Origin: Methanospirillum lacunae
GTDB lineage: Archaea; Halobacteriota; Methanomicrobia; Methanomicrobiales; Methanospirillaceae
Length of the DNA stretch: 64,000 nt
Assembly: GCF_003173355.1 (NCBI RefSeq)
Contig: NZ_QGMY01000002.1
Coordinates: 744,001-808,000, forward strand
Direction of reading: 5' to 3'
Shown here: positions 21,001 through 31,100 of the stretch, in pieces
Layout: every line of letters begins with the position of its first letter
How positions within the stretch are numbered: position 1 is the first letter of the stretch
The notes under the pieces: model-generated
Told to the model about the DNA's origin: nothing
The model's database searches: none
Seen by the model: the letters and a program-made list of their open reading frames with translations, nothing else
Translations under genes and position numbers: made by a program

Positions 21001-21554
21001 TTGACAATGTACTGACCACATATACCGACCCGGGATTAATAAACAATCTAGAGAAAGTCCAACAATCCTTCGAGGGTATACAGGATCAGATTGAATTCAC
21101 ACGGATATATCAGGAACTTGGATCTCATGACCCACTATGGATTTCTCTTAATAATGCAATACCCATGGTAGTTCCAAAAACAATTATCTTTGAGAAAAAG
21201 ATTGCAGACATCTCTGTCTTTGCCAATCCAATGTTAAGTGCTGTCTTTTCAAATCTTTTGGATAATTCAATCAGACATGGAAAAAAGGTTACTCGAATCC
21301 GTGTTTCAACAATAAAATATGATAATTATCTCAAGATAATATGGGAAGATGATGGAATCGGGATCGTTCAGGAGGAGAAGGAAGAGATATTTGAGCGAGG
21401 ATTTGGTCAAAACACGGGTTTTGGATTATTTCTTGTAAGGGAGATCCTAATTTTTACTTCAATCTCAATAAAAGAGAATGGAGAATGGGGCGTAGGAGCC
21501 CGGTTTGAAATAACTGTGCCGTCTGGGAAATACCGGGAGACCGGAGAGATATAA
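18021..21554 (+). CDS. Large hybrid sensor: receiver, five PAS, GAF, histidine kinase
   Basis: The 1177-residue soluble protein has an intact N-terminal receiver (D12/D13, D56 in VVSDYQMPGMNG). PAS domains lie at about 143-258, 300-420, 425-545 and 560-665, a GAF domain at ~670-820 and a fifth PAS at ~830-950. The kinase core has H981 in NITRHDILNNV, N-box LLDNSIRHGK, G1 EDDGIGIV and G2 NTGFGLFLV. Helical linkers separate the PAS units. The last PAS and kinase closely resemble the smaller receiver-PAS-kinase at 41831-43309, which suggests domain shuffling or duplication. Partners are not encoded next to it. Confidence 0.9.
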   Translation: MSESTLSILYVDDEPLLQVATVEYLKRYKILVEIASSGSEALSILENQQFDAVVSDYQMPGMNGIELLKIIRKKSDIPFVLFTGRGREDVVIEAIENGADFYLQKGGKPTPQFTELTHKIRTAVQRRRDTDLIRKNELKFELLIQNSSDIIRIHDKDGLIIFDSPSSSQILGFPEGYFIGHNFFDYIHPEDKIRIYSEFQEILRTTTNQTLHEYRIQKSDGTYLYVESVGSNLLDVSGIDGIITTTHSIQNLKTAEYEIRKMADDLASAYKDLANSEEILRNNYQILKCREIELAKSEERFRNMAERSSDLIILLDTNLCVSYASPSSTLITGYDPDELITLKEKFSERLFSENHREFLSCVRNATYGDPIENLEFEIFKKNAEAGFVSMSIVPTYVYNNISGVQVAIRDITRAKRSELQLRESENKFRTLVEYSLDGTFILDPVGNIRFASTSAADMVGADHPDEIIENKNVIEFVAPESVDDVIKDFETVANGTDGYIAQYKIITLKGKTRWLESIGKKILFQNSPSILISIRDITAKKLAEDVLQKTSKEMELIIRNMSSAFVIYESVFDETGKYVSYKFGYFNDTFAERTKLNQLEVQGKCVFEVWPETEQSWIDMFGLVATTGTHQIFEMFHKPTNKWYHCNAYRPSKSPDCICAFFDDITERKAEKLAFEALVRSMVGTCGINSLHFITDTIRSWLNADCVLIGEIQYKNDLVNVLAMNLDGNIISDFKYCFKGSPCESVTKNGFKIYQDNVASLFPDDIDLQTLKIRGYVGTPLVNSSGNPFGILCILFRNPITISETLREIVDIIAVKAAAEIERARIEQELVVSKNLLSDAMSMSHLAAWEYDIATRLFIFNGRFYELYNTTSEIEGGYQMTIEQYLHKFVYPDDINQVIKEVTNAINAFDPAYISTFEHRIIRRDGIIRTVHVRIAITIDQSGKTIKVQGVNQDITDRKETEERTLRANRQLNLLTNITRHDILNNVSIGQIYLDNVLTTYTDPGLINNLEKVQQSFEGIQDQIEFTRIYQELGSHDPLWISLNNAIPMVVPKTIIFEKKIADISVFANPMLSAVFSNLLDNSIRHGKKVTRIRVSTIKYDNYLKIIWEDDGIGIVQEEKEEIFERGFGQNTGFGLFLVREILIFTSISIKENGEWGVGARFEITVPSGKYRETGEI

Positions 21555-21730
21555 AAAAAATGTGCAATTTTTTTCCCGATTTTAAGTATATCACGTATAG
21601 ATTCTGAAATCATTATAATCTTTCAAGAATCTTCTTTTAAACCACATATAAATTAATAAATCATATAATATTCAGGTTCACTGTAACAGGAAGACCCATA
21701 TCTGATTAAAACAGGTATGTAATAGATAAT

Positions 21731-22114
21731 ATGAAAAAAGAATTGATCATTGGTTCATTACTCCTATTCATGGCAGTTGTAATTGGCGGAGTTACAGCTG
21801 AAACTTTTGAGGATTATATGTCAAAAGCTCTCACCTTTGAAAACCAACAACGATATACCCAGGCCATAGATAATTATGACCTTGCATTGAAACTCAATTC
21901 TACGAATATAGACGCACAATATCAAAAAGCACTTGATCTATACAAGGCAAAACGTTTTTCAGAATCACTGGCAGCCTTTAAGAAAACAACAGAATTAAAT
22001 CCAAAAAATGCATCGGCTTGGTATTATCAGGGAATAATTAATGAGCAACAGGGCAACAAAGATGATGCACTTGATGCCAACAACAAAGCACGTTTGCTTG
22101 GATATATAGTATAA
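21731..22114 (+). CDS. Exported TPR protein
   Basis: The 127-residue protein has a signal peptide (hydrophobic residues ~5-24, VTAE cleavage region). Nearly three tetratricopeptide repeats follow: FEDYMSKALTFENQQRYTQA, then AIDNYDLALKLN / AQYQKALDLYKAKRFSESL, then AAFKKTTELNPKNASAWYYQ and GIINEQQGNKDDALD. TPR proteins scaffold protein contacts; this one should sit outside the membrane or be anchored there. No partner is evident. An oligo-T terminator follows and the convergent UPF0210 gene ends about 100 bases further on. Confidence 0.8.
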   Translation: MKKELIIGSLLLFMAVVIGGVTAETFEDYMSKALTFENQQRYTQAIDNYDLALKLNSTNIDAQYQKALDLYKAKRFSESLAAFKKTTELNPKNASAWYYQGIINEQQGNKDDALDANNKARLLGYIV

Positions 22115-22117
22115 ACA

Positions 22118-22124
22118 TTTTTTT
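22118..22124 (+). terminator. Oligo-T terminator
   Basis: Seven T begin three bases after the stop of the TPR protein gene. Confidence 0.45.
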
Positions 22125-22211
22125 CTTTCTGTTATCTGTCCCTTTTATAAAGTTTGTTTTTGAGAACCATATGTTTGGCATCATTCACTCAATAAAAAAG
22201 GAATGAGAATT

Positions 22212-23576
22212 TTAATTTCTAAAACTATGAATCGGTGGAGGAATCCTTCCACCCCGGTTAATAAAATCACTGCAACCAAATTTATTGACCTGTTGAACCG
22301 GAGCATGACCAAGCAGACCACCGAATTCAACCATATCGCCAACTTCTTTTCCAATTACCGGGATGAGTCGAACTGCAGTGGTTTTTTGATTAATCATACC
22401 AATCGCGGCTTCATCGGCAATGATTCCTGATATCGTAGACGCCGGAGTTGACCCCGGTATTGCTATCATATCTAACCCCACTGAACAGACACAGGTCATG
22501 GCTTCGAGTTTTTCAAGAGTTAGGGCTCCACGATTAACAGCATCTATCATTCCCTGATCTTCGCTAACCGGAATAAAGGCTCCACTTAATCCTCCAACAA
22601 ATGAACTGGCCATCACTCCACCCTTTTTAACCTGATCGTTTAAAAGAGCAAGAGCAGCAGTTGTTCCCGGAGCTCCAACTGATTCAAGACCCATCTCCTC
22701 GAGAATCTCGGCAACACTGTCTCCAACCGATGGAGTAGGAGCAAGGGAAAGATCTACTATCCCAAAAGGTATATTTAGTCGTTCTGAAGCAGCCTGTGCT
22801 ACAAGTTGACCTGCACGAGTAACCTTGAAGGCAGTTTTTTTCACAGTCTCGCAAAGAACTTCAAAATCCTGACCACGAACCCCTTCTAGTGCATGTTTCA
22901 CTACTCCGGGACCACTTACACCAACATTTATAACCGCATCAGCCTCTGAAACTCCGTGAAATGCTCCAGCCATGAAGGGATTATCATCTGGTGCATTGCA
23001 AAAGATTACAAGCTTCGTGCAGCCAAAAGAATTATTCTCTTTTGTTGCTTCAGCAGTCTCTTTTACAATAGTTCCCATGAGTTTCACGGCATCCATGTTG
23101 ATTCCGGTCTTCGTTGAACCAATGTTAACAGAACTACAGACCCACTCTGTAGAAGAGAGAGCCATCGGAATCGATCGTATAAGATTCTCATCTGCAGGAG
23201 TCATTCCTTTTGAGACAATTGCCGAGTATCCACCCAGGAAATTGACACCCATATCATATGCAGCTTTATCCAGGGTTTTGGCAACTGATACAAAATTCTC
23301 CGGAGTTTTACAGGCCTGGCCTGCTATTAAGGAAATTGGTGTTACGGAAATCCTTGTATTAACAATCGGTATTCCATATTCACGTTCTATCTCTTTTCCT
23401 GTAGAAACGAGATTTTTTGCTAGGGTTGTAATTTTGGAATATATTTTTTTATTTAGCGAATCCAGATTTGAATCAGCGCAATCAAGAAGACTGATGCCGA
23501 GCGTAATCGTTCTCACATCAAGCTTCTCCTGCTCAATCATTTTATTGGTCTCATTGACCTCGAAGATATTAATCAT
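22212..23576 (-). CDS. UPF0210 (DUF711) family protein
   Basis: The 454-residue protein is clearly of the UPF0210 / PFL-like DUF711 family: the N-terminal [17 protein letters not shown], then [34 protein letters not shown] and the C-terminal glycine-rich [10 protein letters not shown]. The family has a fold related to glycyl-radical enzymes but no glycyl-radical loop, and its reaction is not established. Length is the family norm. The ACT-domain gene lies nine bases upstream on the same strand. This pair is conserved across many bacteria and archaea, so the ACT protein probably regulates or complexes with it. Confidence 0.92.
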   Translation of the reverse strand: MINIFEVNETNKMIEQEKLDVRTITLGISLLDCADSNLDSLNKKIYSKITTLAKNLVSTGKEIEREYGIPIVNTRISVTPISLIAGQACKTPENFVSVAKTLDKAAYDMGVNFLGGYSAIVSKGMTPADENLIRSIPMALSSTEWVCSSVNIGSTKTGINMDAVKLMGTIVKETAEATKENNSFGCTKLVIFCNAPDDNPFMAGAFHGVSEADAVINVGVSGPGVVKHALEGVRGQDFEVLCETVKKTAFKVTRAGQLVAQAASERLNIPFGIVDLSLAPTPSVGDSVAEILEEMGLESVGAPGTTAALALLNDQVKKGGVMASSFVGGLSGAFIPVSEDQGMIDAVNRGALTLEKLEAMTCVCSVGLDMIAIPGSTPASTISGIIADEAAIGMINQKTTAVRLIPVIGKEVGDMVEFGGLLGHAPVQQVNKFGCSDFINRGGRIPPPIHSFRN

Positions 23577-23585
23577 AGGAATTTT

Positions 23586-23858
23586 TCAGATCCGGTGCAT
23601 GTTAGTAAAAATCTCTTCACGCTGACATCTAATTTTTACACCAATCTCATTCCCAAGATTTTCAAGGTCTGTTACCATATCAGAATATGATTTTTCCAGC
23701 CGTTCAGTGTCCACGATCATCATCATATTGAAGTAGCCCTGCACTATTGTTTGAGAAATATCTTCAACATTTACCTGATTATTAGCAAGATATGTACAAA
23801 CTTTGGCAATAATTCCTACTGTGTCCTTTCCAACTACTGTGATAATTGTTTTTTTCAT
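23586..23858 (-). CDS. ACT domain protein, UPF0237
   Basis: Starting at ATG 23858 the protein has 90 residues and consists of a single ACT domain: KKTIITVVGKDTVGIIAKVCTYL (in two parts), a central NVEDISQTIVQGYFNMMM and the closing helix. A TTG at 23870 would add four residues without family support. This matches UPF0237, the usual upstream partner of UPF0210. ACT domains typically bind amino acids or other small ligands as dimers and control an enzyme. The nine-base gap to the UPF0210 gene indicates one operon. The ligand is unknown. Confidence 0.9.
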   Translation of the reverse strand: MKKTIITVVGKDTVGIIAKVCTYLANNQVNVEDISQTIVQGYFNMMMIVDTERLEKSYSDMVTDLENLGNEIGVKIRCQREEIFTNMHRI

Positions 23859-24060
23859 ATAATCGAACAATCCTACATTAATATGTACACGTATCAGAAA
23901 TTATAATTGATACCGGGAAACATTTTCCACTGCTAGGAAAAATGCATTTTTTTTATTTCGGCCCTCCTTAAGAAGAAATTGTATATAAATCAAAGATGAG
24001 GACTATTAAATAAAAAACATGCATTCATATCGGAATCCAAAAAGAAAATAAATTATCAAA

Positions 24061-24303
24061 TTAAGGCAATCCGATTCCGGATTTAAGGTAATGATACCCT
24101 GCAAAGAATAACATAAAAACCAGAACCACAATAAGGGCCCAACCTAACCGCATAACCCGGTCTTTTGGATCCATGTCTGAATATCTGCCTGAATATGATC
24201 TCCTATTTTGAGAGATTTGGGATCCTCCATCTAATTGTGTACCGCATTTCGGACAAAATCTAGCTGAATCAGCTAGTTTCTCACCACAATTTGGGCAAAA
24301 CAT
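24061..24303 (-). CDS. Zinc-ribbon membrane protein
   Basis: The 80-residue protein begins with a zinc ribbon (MFCPNCGEKLADSARFCPKCG, two CPxCG knuckles), has a polar basic linker and ends with one hydrophobic helix (WALIVVLVFMLFFAGYHYL). Such zinc-ribbon/transmembrane proteins are frequent in archaea. They may recruit partners to the membrane, but no function is established. The gene stands alone. Confidence 0.75.
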   Translation of the reverse strand: MFCPNCGEKLADSARFCPKCGTQLDGGSQISQNRRSYSGRYSDMDPKDRVMRLGWALIVVLVFMLFFAGYHYLKSGIGLP

Positions 24304-24676
24304 GATATCTGATCATATAAAGTGATCATATCGTATTTATGTATAGAGTTCAGATTTCAATTCTGATGATTATAACTTAATACAATTTTGAATAATTGGA
24401 GTTTAAATCTAAAATACATGATTGAAGAAAATTTTAAATCACGATTATTTCATTCGTGTTGTGGGGGTTTCCCCCCAAAAATGTAGGAGAAATCAGTTGT
24501 AGGATTACTGTAAAAAGCCTCAAAGATTGAATTCTTTTTTGACTCCTTCTCCTCTCATCAAAAGATGACGGTGTGATGAATAGTAGTAGTTCTCTCAAAC
24601 ATATATAATTAACGAATACCTTTTCGACATATCACGAACTTCTTGAAAATTACAATTGAAAATTTTATTTCGGGGA
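24304..24676. other. Intergenic region with G/C hairpin
   Basis: No gene of more than a dozen codons was seen in these 373 AT-rich bases. GGGGG-TTT-CCCCC at 24463-24475 forms a short, strong hairpin in otherwise AT-rich sequence, followed by four A. It lies beyond the 3' end of the permease and before the zinc-ribbon promoter region, so it may be a terminator or protein-binding site. Confidence 0.4.
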
Positions 24677-25924
24677 TTATTCACAAACTATTCCATATTT
24701 TGATAATGCTATAAAAAACAAGTTTAAAAATATTCCAATGATGGTCGCGAGAGACATCCCTTCCATATTATATGGTCCGAGTTTCATCACTGCTCCTGAA
24801 CATCCAACTACCAATATTATAGAAACAAGAACCATATTTTTTATTTTAGAGAAATCTACTTTTGCATCGATTAACATTCTAAAACCCTGAACTGCAATTA
24901 CCCCAAAGAGTAGTAGAGATATCCCCCCAATTACAGGATCAGGGATGCTCATAATTGCTGATGAAAATTTTCCACAAAAGGATATTAAAATTGCAAAAAC
25001 CGCACTGGCTGCAAACACAGTTGTACTATATACCCTGGTGATAGCCATTACACCAATATTTTCTGAATATGTAGTGTTAGGTGTGGATCCAAAAAATCCA
25101 GATATTGTGCAGGCTATTCCTTTAGCGGCCACTACCCGAAACAGCCCAGGATCTTTCATCATATCTGACCCAACAATACTGCCTGTAACCTCCAGATGTC
25201 CAATTAATTCTACGAGAGTTACGAAAAAAGCCGGGATGAGAATTATAATGGCATGTATAGACCACTCCGGAGAGTATATTGGAGGAAAAGCCAGCCATGG
25301 GGCTTCAATGATTTTATCAAAAGAAAAATATCCAAGCAGGACAGCCAATGAACTCCCACAGATAATTCCAACAAGAACCGGGATAACCCGGAGAAAACCT
25401 TTAAAGACTGTCATGCAGATGAGCGTAACCAGAAGAGTAAAAAGTGAAATTGCAACGATATTGAAATCAGAATTATCCAGAGATAAACCCGACAATTTAG
25501 CAGCTGTTGGTGCCAGTGCAAGACCGATAACTGCAACTACACTACCCATAACAACATCGGGAAAAAGAATTTTTACCCAATTTGTTCCAACCCAATAGAT
25601 TATCAAAGCAGAAATGAGAAAAAATATTCCAGTTGCTATATACCCGGATAATGCTGCTCCATATCCATAAGATCCAATGATGAGAAGAGAAGGGGCAATA
25701 TATGCAAAGCTTGATCCAAGATATGCAGGAACTTTCCATTGACAGATAATGAGAAAGATCAAGGTACCAATTCCATTAAACAATAAAATAGTTGCAGGAT
25801 TTATACCAAGAAGAACTGGAACAAGAACTGTGGCTCCAAACATTGCAAATAAATGTTGGATACTCAGGGGGATCAAAAGAGAAAGAGAAGGTACACTATT
25901 CACCGGAATATCATCAGTATTCAT
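24677..25924 (-). CDS. Uracil/xanthine permease (NCS2 family)
   Basis: The 415-residue protein has about 12-14 hydrophobic helices and the NCS2 landmarks: an N-terminal LIPLSIQHLFAMFGATVLVP, a middle VTLVELIGHLEVTGSIVG and SGFFGSTPNTTYSENIGVMA with the family's proton/substrate-binding glutamates. Sequence resembles the UraA/PyrP branch that imports uracil with protons. It stands alone, flanked by a G/C hairpin downstream. No pyrimidine genes are adjacent, so uracil rather than xanthine is inferred only from resemblance. Confidence 0.9.
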   Translation of the reverse strand: MNTDDIPVNSVPSLSLLIPLSIQHLFAMFGATVLVPVLLGINPATILLFNGIGTLIFLIICQWKVPAYLGSSFAYIAPSLLIIGSYGYGAALSGYIATGIFFLISALIIYWVGTNWVKILFPDVVMGSVVAVIGLALAPTAAKLSGLSLDNSDFNIVAISLFTLLVTLICMTVFKGFLRVIPVLVGIICGSSLAVLLGYFSFDKIIEAPWLAFPPIYSPEWSIHAIIILIPAFFVTLVELIGHLEVTGSIVGSDMMKDPGLFRVVAAKGIACTISGFFGSTPNTTYSENIGVMAITRVYSTTVFAASAVFAILISFCGKFSSAIMSIPDPVIGGISLLLFGVIAVQGFRMLIDAKVDFSKIKNMVLVSIILVVGCSGAVMKLGPYNMEGMSLATIIGIFLNLFFIALSKYGIVCE

Positions 25925-26121
25925 TTAGTAAGAGTCGGTATCACAAGGAATAGGTTTTTCGAAAAACATCAATAAGAACACACATCTTTCATTGAATTAC
26001 CTCTCTTCAATCTTTTGAGATAACATTAACATAGTTGAGAAATGTATTATCAAAGAGAAGTGATTTCATGTGAAGTTTTTGAATAATTAGTTTTTTATAA
26101 AATAACATGGAGGTGTATTAA

Positions 26122-26736
26122 ATGAAAATAGTATTGCTTGATGATAATGATCGATTGGCTCAGGTATACCAGTCAGTTCTCATGAGTAAGGGCTATGATA
26201 CTGAAATTATTGGAGATGCCAGTAAAATAGTTGAAACATTAAAAACAAATAAACCAGACCTTCTTTTACTTGACATTATGATGGAGCCATTATCCGGTTG
26301 GGATGTACTTGAACTCATAAAAAAAGAACCTGATCTTGATGATATTCTCATTATAATACTCACTGGTAAAGTGATGACAATTGAGGAAGCGCTAAACTAT
26401 GGTATGAATATTGATGGATATGTTATGAAACCTTTAGAACGTTCCATATTATTGTCTGTTATCGAAGAAATAATGGAGATTTCCAGAGAAAGTTCTTCCA
26501 GGTATTATAAAGCACTTGAAACTGGAATGTCTGAAGAGGAAGCATCTCAATGTCGACGCATCTTTCGAAAGCGAAAAGTACTTTCATACCTTAAAGATTT
26601 ACTAGTAAAACAGGAGAAAATGCTCTCTCTTCGTCCAGTTGAACAATCGGATATTCTAGAATCTATTGAACATCTTAAAAAAATGATCACAAATCAATAC
26701 CATATATTAAATCAGAGTGAGATGACCTGTCCATAA
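26122..26736 (+). CDS. Response regulator with helical C-terminal extension
   Basis: The 204-residue protein has a full receiver domain (D7/D8, D51 in LLLLDIMMEP, T81, K103) and an ~85-residue helical extension, rich in charged residues, that does not match a known DNA-binding or enzymatic output. A strong ribosome binding site (GGAGGTG, seven bases before ATG) supports the start. It may act by protein contact, like single-domain regulators. It converges with the kinase-regulator operon at 26770-31308, which makes that kinase a possible partner. Confidence 0.85.
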   Translation: MKIVLLDDNDRLAQVYQSVLMSKGYDTEIIGDASKIVETLKTNKPDLLLLDIMMEPLSGWDVLELIKKEPDLDDILIIILTGKVMTIEEALNYGMNIDGYVMKPLERSILLSVIEEIMEISRESSSRYYKALETGMSEEEASQCRRIFRKRKVLSYLKDLLVKQEKMLSLRPVEQSDILESIEHLKKMITNQYHILNQSEMTCP

Positions 26737-26769
26737 TATTGAAAACCTGTCTGTGTAAAGATAACAATA

Positions 26770-28167
26770 TTAAATATTTTTTTGTATCTGGTCCTTTATT
26801 GCTGCATAATCCACCCATGCGACATCAAGTTCATGAAGCAGATTATTCAGGTTTTTGACCCAATCATCAGTTTTTTTCCCGCTATTTCCCTGTTCATCTT
26901 CAATTTTTCTGATCATTTCCTGAAATGGAGCTTTTATTTCCTTTGAAAGAATTTGGAAACTTTCAAGAGAAGATACTAAATTAGAAAAAACCTGTTTAAT
27001 TTTTTCTGACTCATATAAAGCTTGTTTTTCTGCGGTTACATCCTGGAAAATCATAACAATATGAGTAGTTATATCATCCTTTTTTAGTGGTATCCGAATA
27101 ATCTGGATATAAATAAAATCACCATTAATACGAAATTTTTTTACCTTTTTATCTTGATATCCTAATTTATAGGCATCCTGAAGATCCTGAATATCAGCAA
27201 ACATAGAAAAGTTAGGAGTTTCAAATAGAGGGCGATTCAGCATATATTGACTAATACCCACCTTACGTGCTAAATCACAGAATTGTTGGTTATAACCAAC
27301 CAATATCATCTTTCTATCAACCACAAAGGCAGGAAAATCCAAAGCGCCCATTATGGACATGAAATATTTTATCGCTCCAGGACCAAGAAGAGAAGATGAG
27401 ACATCAGCAATCTCTTCCGTCTGGATTACATACAGATTACGATCATATTCTTTTAATTCACCGGATATAAGGCCCACTGATACGGTAACTGGAATTTCAA
27501 GTTTTCCCTTTTTCTTGAGTACCAATTGATCAGGCATAACCAAATGATACTTCGGTTCTGACCGCTCATTGTTCTCTTCTATTGCTTGTGTCTGCTCTCC
27601 AATTAAAATAGAAAGAGGTTTATTTAAAACTTCATGTAATGAAAATCCTGATATTTTTGAAACTGATGAATTGATAAATTCGATAATATCATTTTTAGTT
27701 GTAACAATAACAGGAACTGGAAATTGCATCAAATCCTGGTATAAACCAGCAGATGTTTTTGGAGTTGTTTCTTCCCTGATTTTTTGTTTTATGCGGTGTT
27801 TGTGTAAACTCATTTCGATATTAGTCATCAATTCTCTTTCTTTGAAAGGTTTGAGAAGATAACCTGAGGGAGAAAGAGCAACTGCACGTTCCAGAGTTGC
27901 TTTATCTGAATGTGCAGTTAGAAAAATAATTGGGAGATCATACAGATCCATGATCCGTTGTGCCGCACTAATACCATCCATCTCACCTTTTAGTCTAATA
28001 TCCATAAGGACTAAATCAGGCTTTGTCTCTCCAGCTTTTTGTATCGCAGATTCACCAGTAATAGCCTGACCTACAACAATATAACCCATCTCAAGGAGTT
28101 TTTGTTTAATTTCCATTGAAATGATCATCTCATCTTCTACAACAAGAATCTTACTTCCGTGCGGCAT
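26770..28167 (-). CDS. Receiver-PAS-PAS protein without kinase domain
   Basis: The 465-residue protein has an intact receiver (E11/D12, D56 in LVLMDIRLKGEMDG, the LKPF lysine motif) followed by a PAS domain (~145-255), a second PAS (~268-390) and a helical tail of about 75 residues. No histidine-kinase or DNA-binding domain is present. Its ATG directly follows the TAA of the kinase gene upstream, with its ribosome binding site (GAGGAG) inside that gene's last codons, so translation is probably coupled. It is therefore the likely phosphorylation target of the neighbouring kinase; how the signal leaves it is unknown. Confidence 0.85.
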   Translation of the reverse strand: MPHGSKILVVEDEMIISMEIKQKLLEMGYIVVGQAITGESAIQKAGETKPDLVLMDIRLKGEMDGISAAQRIMDLYDLPIIFLTAHSDKATLERAVALSPSGYLLKPFKERELMTNIEMSLHKHRIKQKIREETTPKTSAGLYQDLMQFPVPVIVTTKNDIIEFINSSVSKISGFSLHEVLNKPLSILIGEQTQAIEENNERSEPKYHLVMPDQLVLKKKGKLEIPVTVSVGLISGELKEYDRNLYVIQTEEIADVSSSLLGPGAIKYFMSIMGALDFPAFVVDRKMILVGYNQQFCDLARKVGISQYMLNRPLFETPNFSMFADIQDLQDAYKLGYQDKKVKKFRINGDFIYIQIIRIPLKKDDITTHIVMIFQDVTAEKQALYESEKIKQVFSNLVSSLESFQILSKEIKAPFQEMIRKIEDEQGNSGKKTDDWVKNLNNLLHELDVAWVDYAAIKDQIQKNI

Positions 28168-31100
28168 TTAATTCTCCTCTTTTGTAAAAAAACCTTCATT
28201 TATTGGAATTTTCAAAGTAACAATAATTCCTTTATTAGAAGACATAGTCATCTCCCCACTGGATTGGAAAACCAGATTCTGTATCAACTGCATCCCCAAT
28301 GAATCACAATTATCTAAAACAAATCCATCAGGTAATCCTTTTCCAGTGTCACGGTAAATAATATTAATCCACCCCTCTTCCTCTCGACTTACATTAATAC
28401 TAATCTTCCCTTGTTGATCCTTAGAAAAACCATGTTTAAATGAATTAGTTAATAGTTCATTAATAATAAGACCTAATGGAATTCCTACGTCTATTGTCAT
28501 CTCTATTGTTGGATCACATGAGAGATCTAAAGTAATAAGAGATTTTTTCAGAGAAAAATCAGAGATAATGGTATTTGCAAGAGTATCGAGATATTCTAGA
28601 AGATTAATACTTTCAAGATTAGCAGTATTGTATAATTTTTCATGTATCATCGCCATAGATAAAATTCTGTTCTTGCTTTCTTGAAGGATATCAACAATTT
28701 TCGGATCATCAATCATGTTTTTCTGCATTCGAAGTAAACTGACAATTATTTGCATATTGTTCTTTACACGATGATGGACTTCTCTCAGAAGAATCTCTTT
28801 TTCATTAAGAGATTGTTTAAGTTCAATTTCAGAATTCTTTCTGGTTGTTATATCCATTATACTACCGATTACTGCAGGCCTTCCCTGGAATGTAAATTGA
28901 CTCAATAAATTTTCTAAAAAGATTGTCCGACCATCTGCTGTAATAGCCCGGATCTCATAATCATCATGAGCTTCTGGAGTTTCAATAATCCGATTATGAC
29001 GAGAGATCGCCATATTGATATCATCCGGATGAAAACACAAAGCAAAGGGCATCATTTGCAATGAATCACGTGGATATCCAAGAATTTCTGACATTCGAGG
29101 ATTCACATACATAAACATGTTATCTTGAACCAGGTAAATACCCACAAGAGATCGATCCACTGGTTTATGAAATAATTCTTCAGTTTGGGTTCTTTCGATA
29201 ACAGAACCCATAATTCCTGATGCCGTAATTAACGTATCAATTTCAGCAGGGGTTGGTTTAAAATTATTTGAACCTATAAAACCAAGAACAGCAGGTATAG
29301 ATACCGATGTATTAATTGGAAGAATAATATATGAAAAAAGAGATGTATTTTTAGATTCTTCAGATATATCATCAGAATTGATCTCAATAGTTCCTTGAAT
29401 TGATGGACTGTCTTTTAAAATATCGAAATTTTTAACGATTTGATCGTTTATTGCCGATAAAATTTTCGACCTCATAAGATCCGATGGATTATTCTTCCAC
29501 CAATTATATGAAGGTCTACAGGATAGCGAGCCGTCATTCGAAGTTAAACAAGAAAAAAAGGCGCATTCCTTTTCTGTAGCTTCTCCGAGAAGAGATAAAC
29601 ATTGAGGAATAAGAGGGCCCCAATCTGAATTTCGGACCAATAAAAAAGCAAGAGTACTTACGGCACTTAGAATCCTATCCCTAATTTGCAATTCTTGCCT
29701 AGTCTGCACGAGTGAGGTAATATCAACTGAGGTTCCAACAATTCCAGTAATTTTTCCCGTTTGATCGTGAGTTGGAATTTTAGATGAAACCAGCCAAACA
29801 GGGGTTCCATCGTTAAAAAAGAATTCTTCTTCTACATCATAGACCGGCGAATCTTCGGAAATTACCTTAAGATCGATTTCTTTTTTTTGTTTTGCAACAG
29901 TGGGAGAGAAAAGATCATCATCAGTAAGTCCATAAATAGATTGGTCTTTTACATTCACAAACTGTATAAATGGTTCATTAGCAGTAAGATATTTCAGAGA
30001 TGCATCTTTCATATATATTTGAGCAGTTGAAGAGGATAAAATCGCCTTTAATCTTTCAACATACTCATATAGACTTTGTTCAGCTTTTAGTCTGTCACCA
30101 ATCTCTCTACTGATACAAAATAAGACATGATGCCCCGACCATACTCCGATAGTGCCTCTTGTTTCAACGGGAATCAATACTCCATTTTTAGTCATAAATG
30201 GGTGAGCATTTCGAATTTTCCCTCCATTTCGTGTTAGATCAAGAAATTGAAAAACAATTGAATCTCTAATTTCAAAAGGATAAAGGATATGTATTGGTTC
30301 ACCAAGAAGTTCGTTTTCAAAATACCCAAGAGTTCGAGTTACCGCTGGATTGATATTGAGTATAGCACCATCCATATCAATAACTACGACTAATTCTTCC
30401 ATTGCATTATATAGTTCGTTTAATTCTTCCTGCCGATTTCTCACAAGTTCTTCTGACTTTATTCGAAGTATTGAATTACCCAATAATGAAACGAGAAGTT
30501 CGACAGTATCACGGAGATCTGGTTTTACAGTCTGATGAATATCAAATATGAAGGAAAGGACACCAATTATGTTGTTGCTACCAGAAATAGGGATTTGACC
30601 GCCAGTAATCAATAATGGATTTTCACTATCTTCTGCAGAAAAATACAATGGTTGTCCTGTATTAATGACTTTGTAAACATCGCCATATGTAAAGTGCTTT
30701 AAAAGTTCGTTCGGAAGATTGTGTGCTATTAATAACTCAATTTTTTCAGAAATTGGATTATAGAGGTGAATACTTCCAGTTTGACAATGCAGAAGATTTT
30801 TAACCGATGACAAGCAGGTGTCTGAAGCCTGGTTAAGAGTTGTTGAACAGGTCAGACGATTCATCAATTCTCGTTGAATATTAATATAATATTCGCGTTT
30901 TTTAATTCCCTTTTGAACTTCTTTTTGTGCGCGATTTTTTGCTACGGCTGATCTAATTTTCTGGGCGATTTCAGTGAATAAAATAGATGGCTTAGTATTT
31001 TTAAATTGGATAAAATCTATCCCTGAATTCATAGCATTCAGGATGATTTTCTTTTCATCGTATGCAGTTAAAAGAAGAAAGGGAATATTGAGATGTCTCG

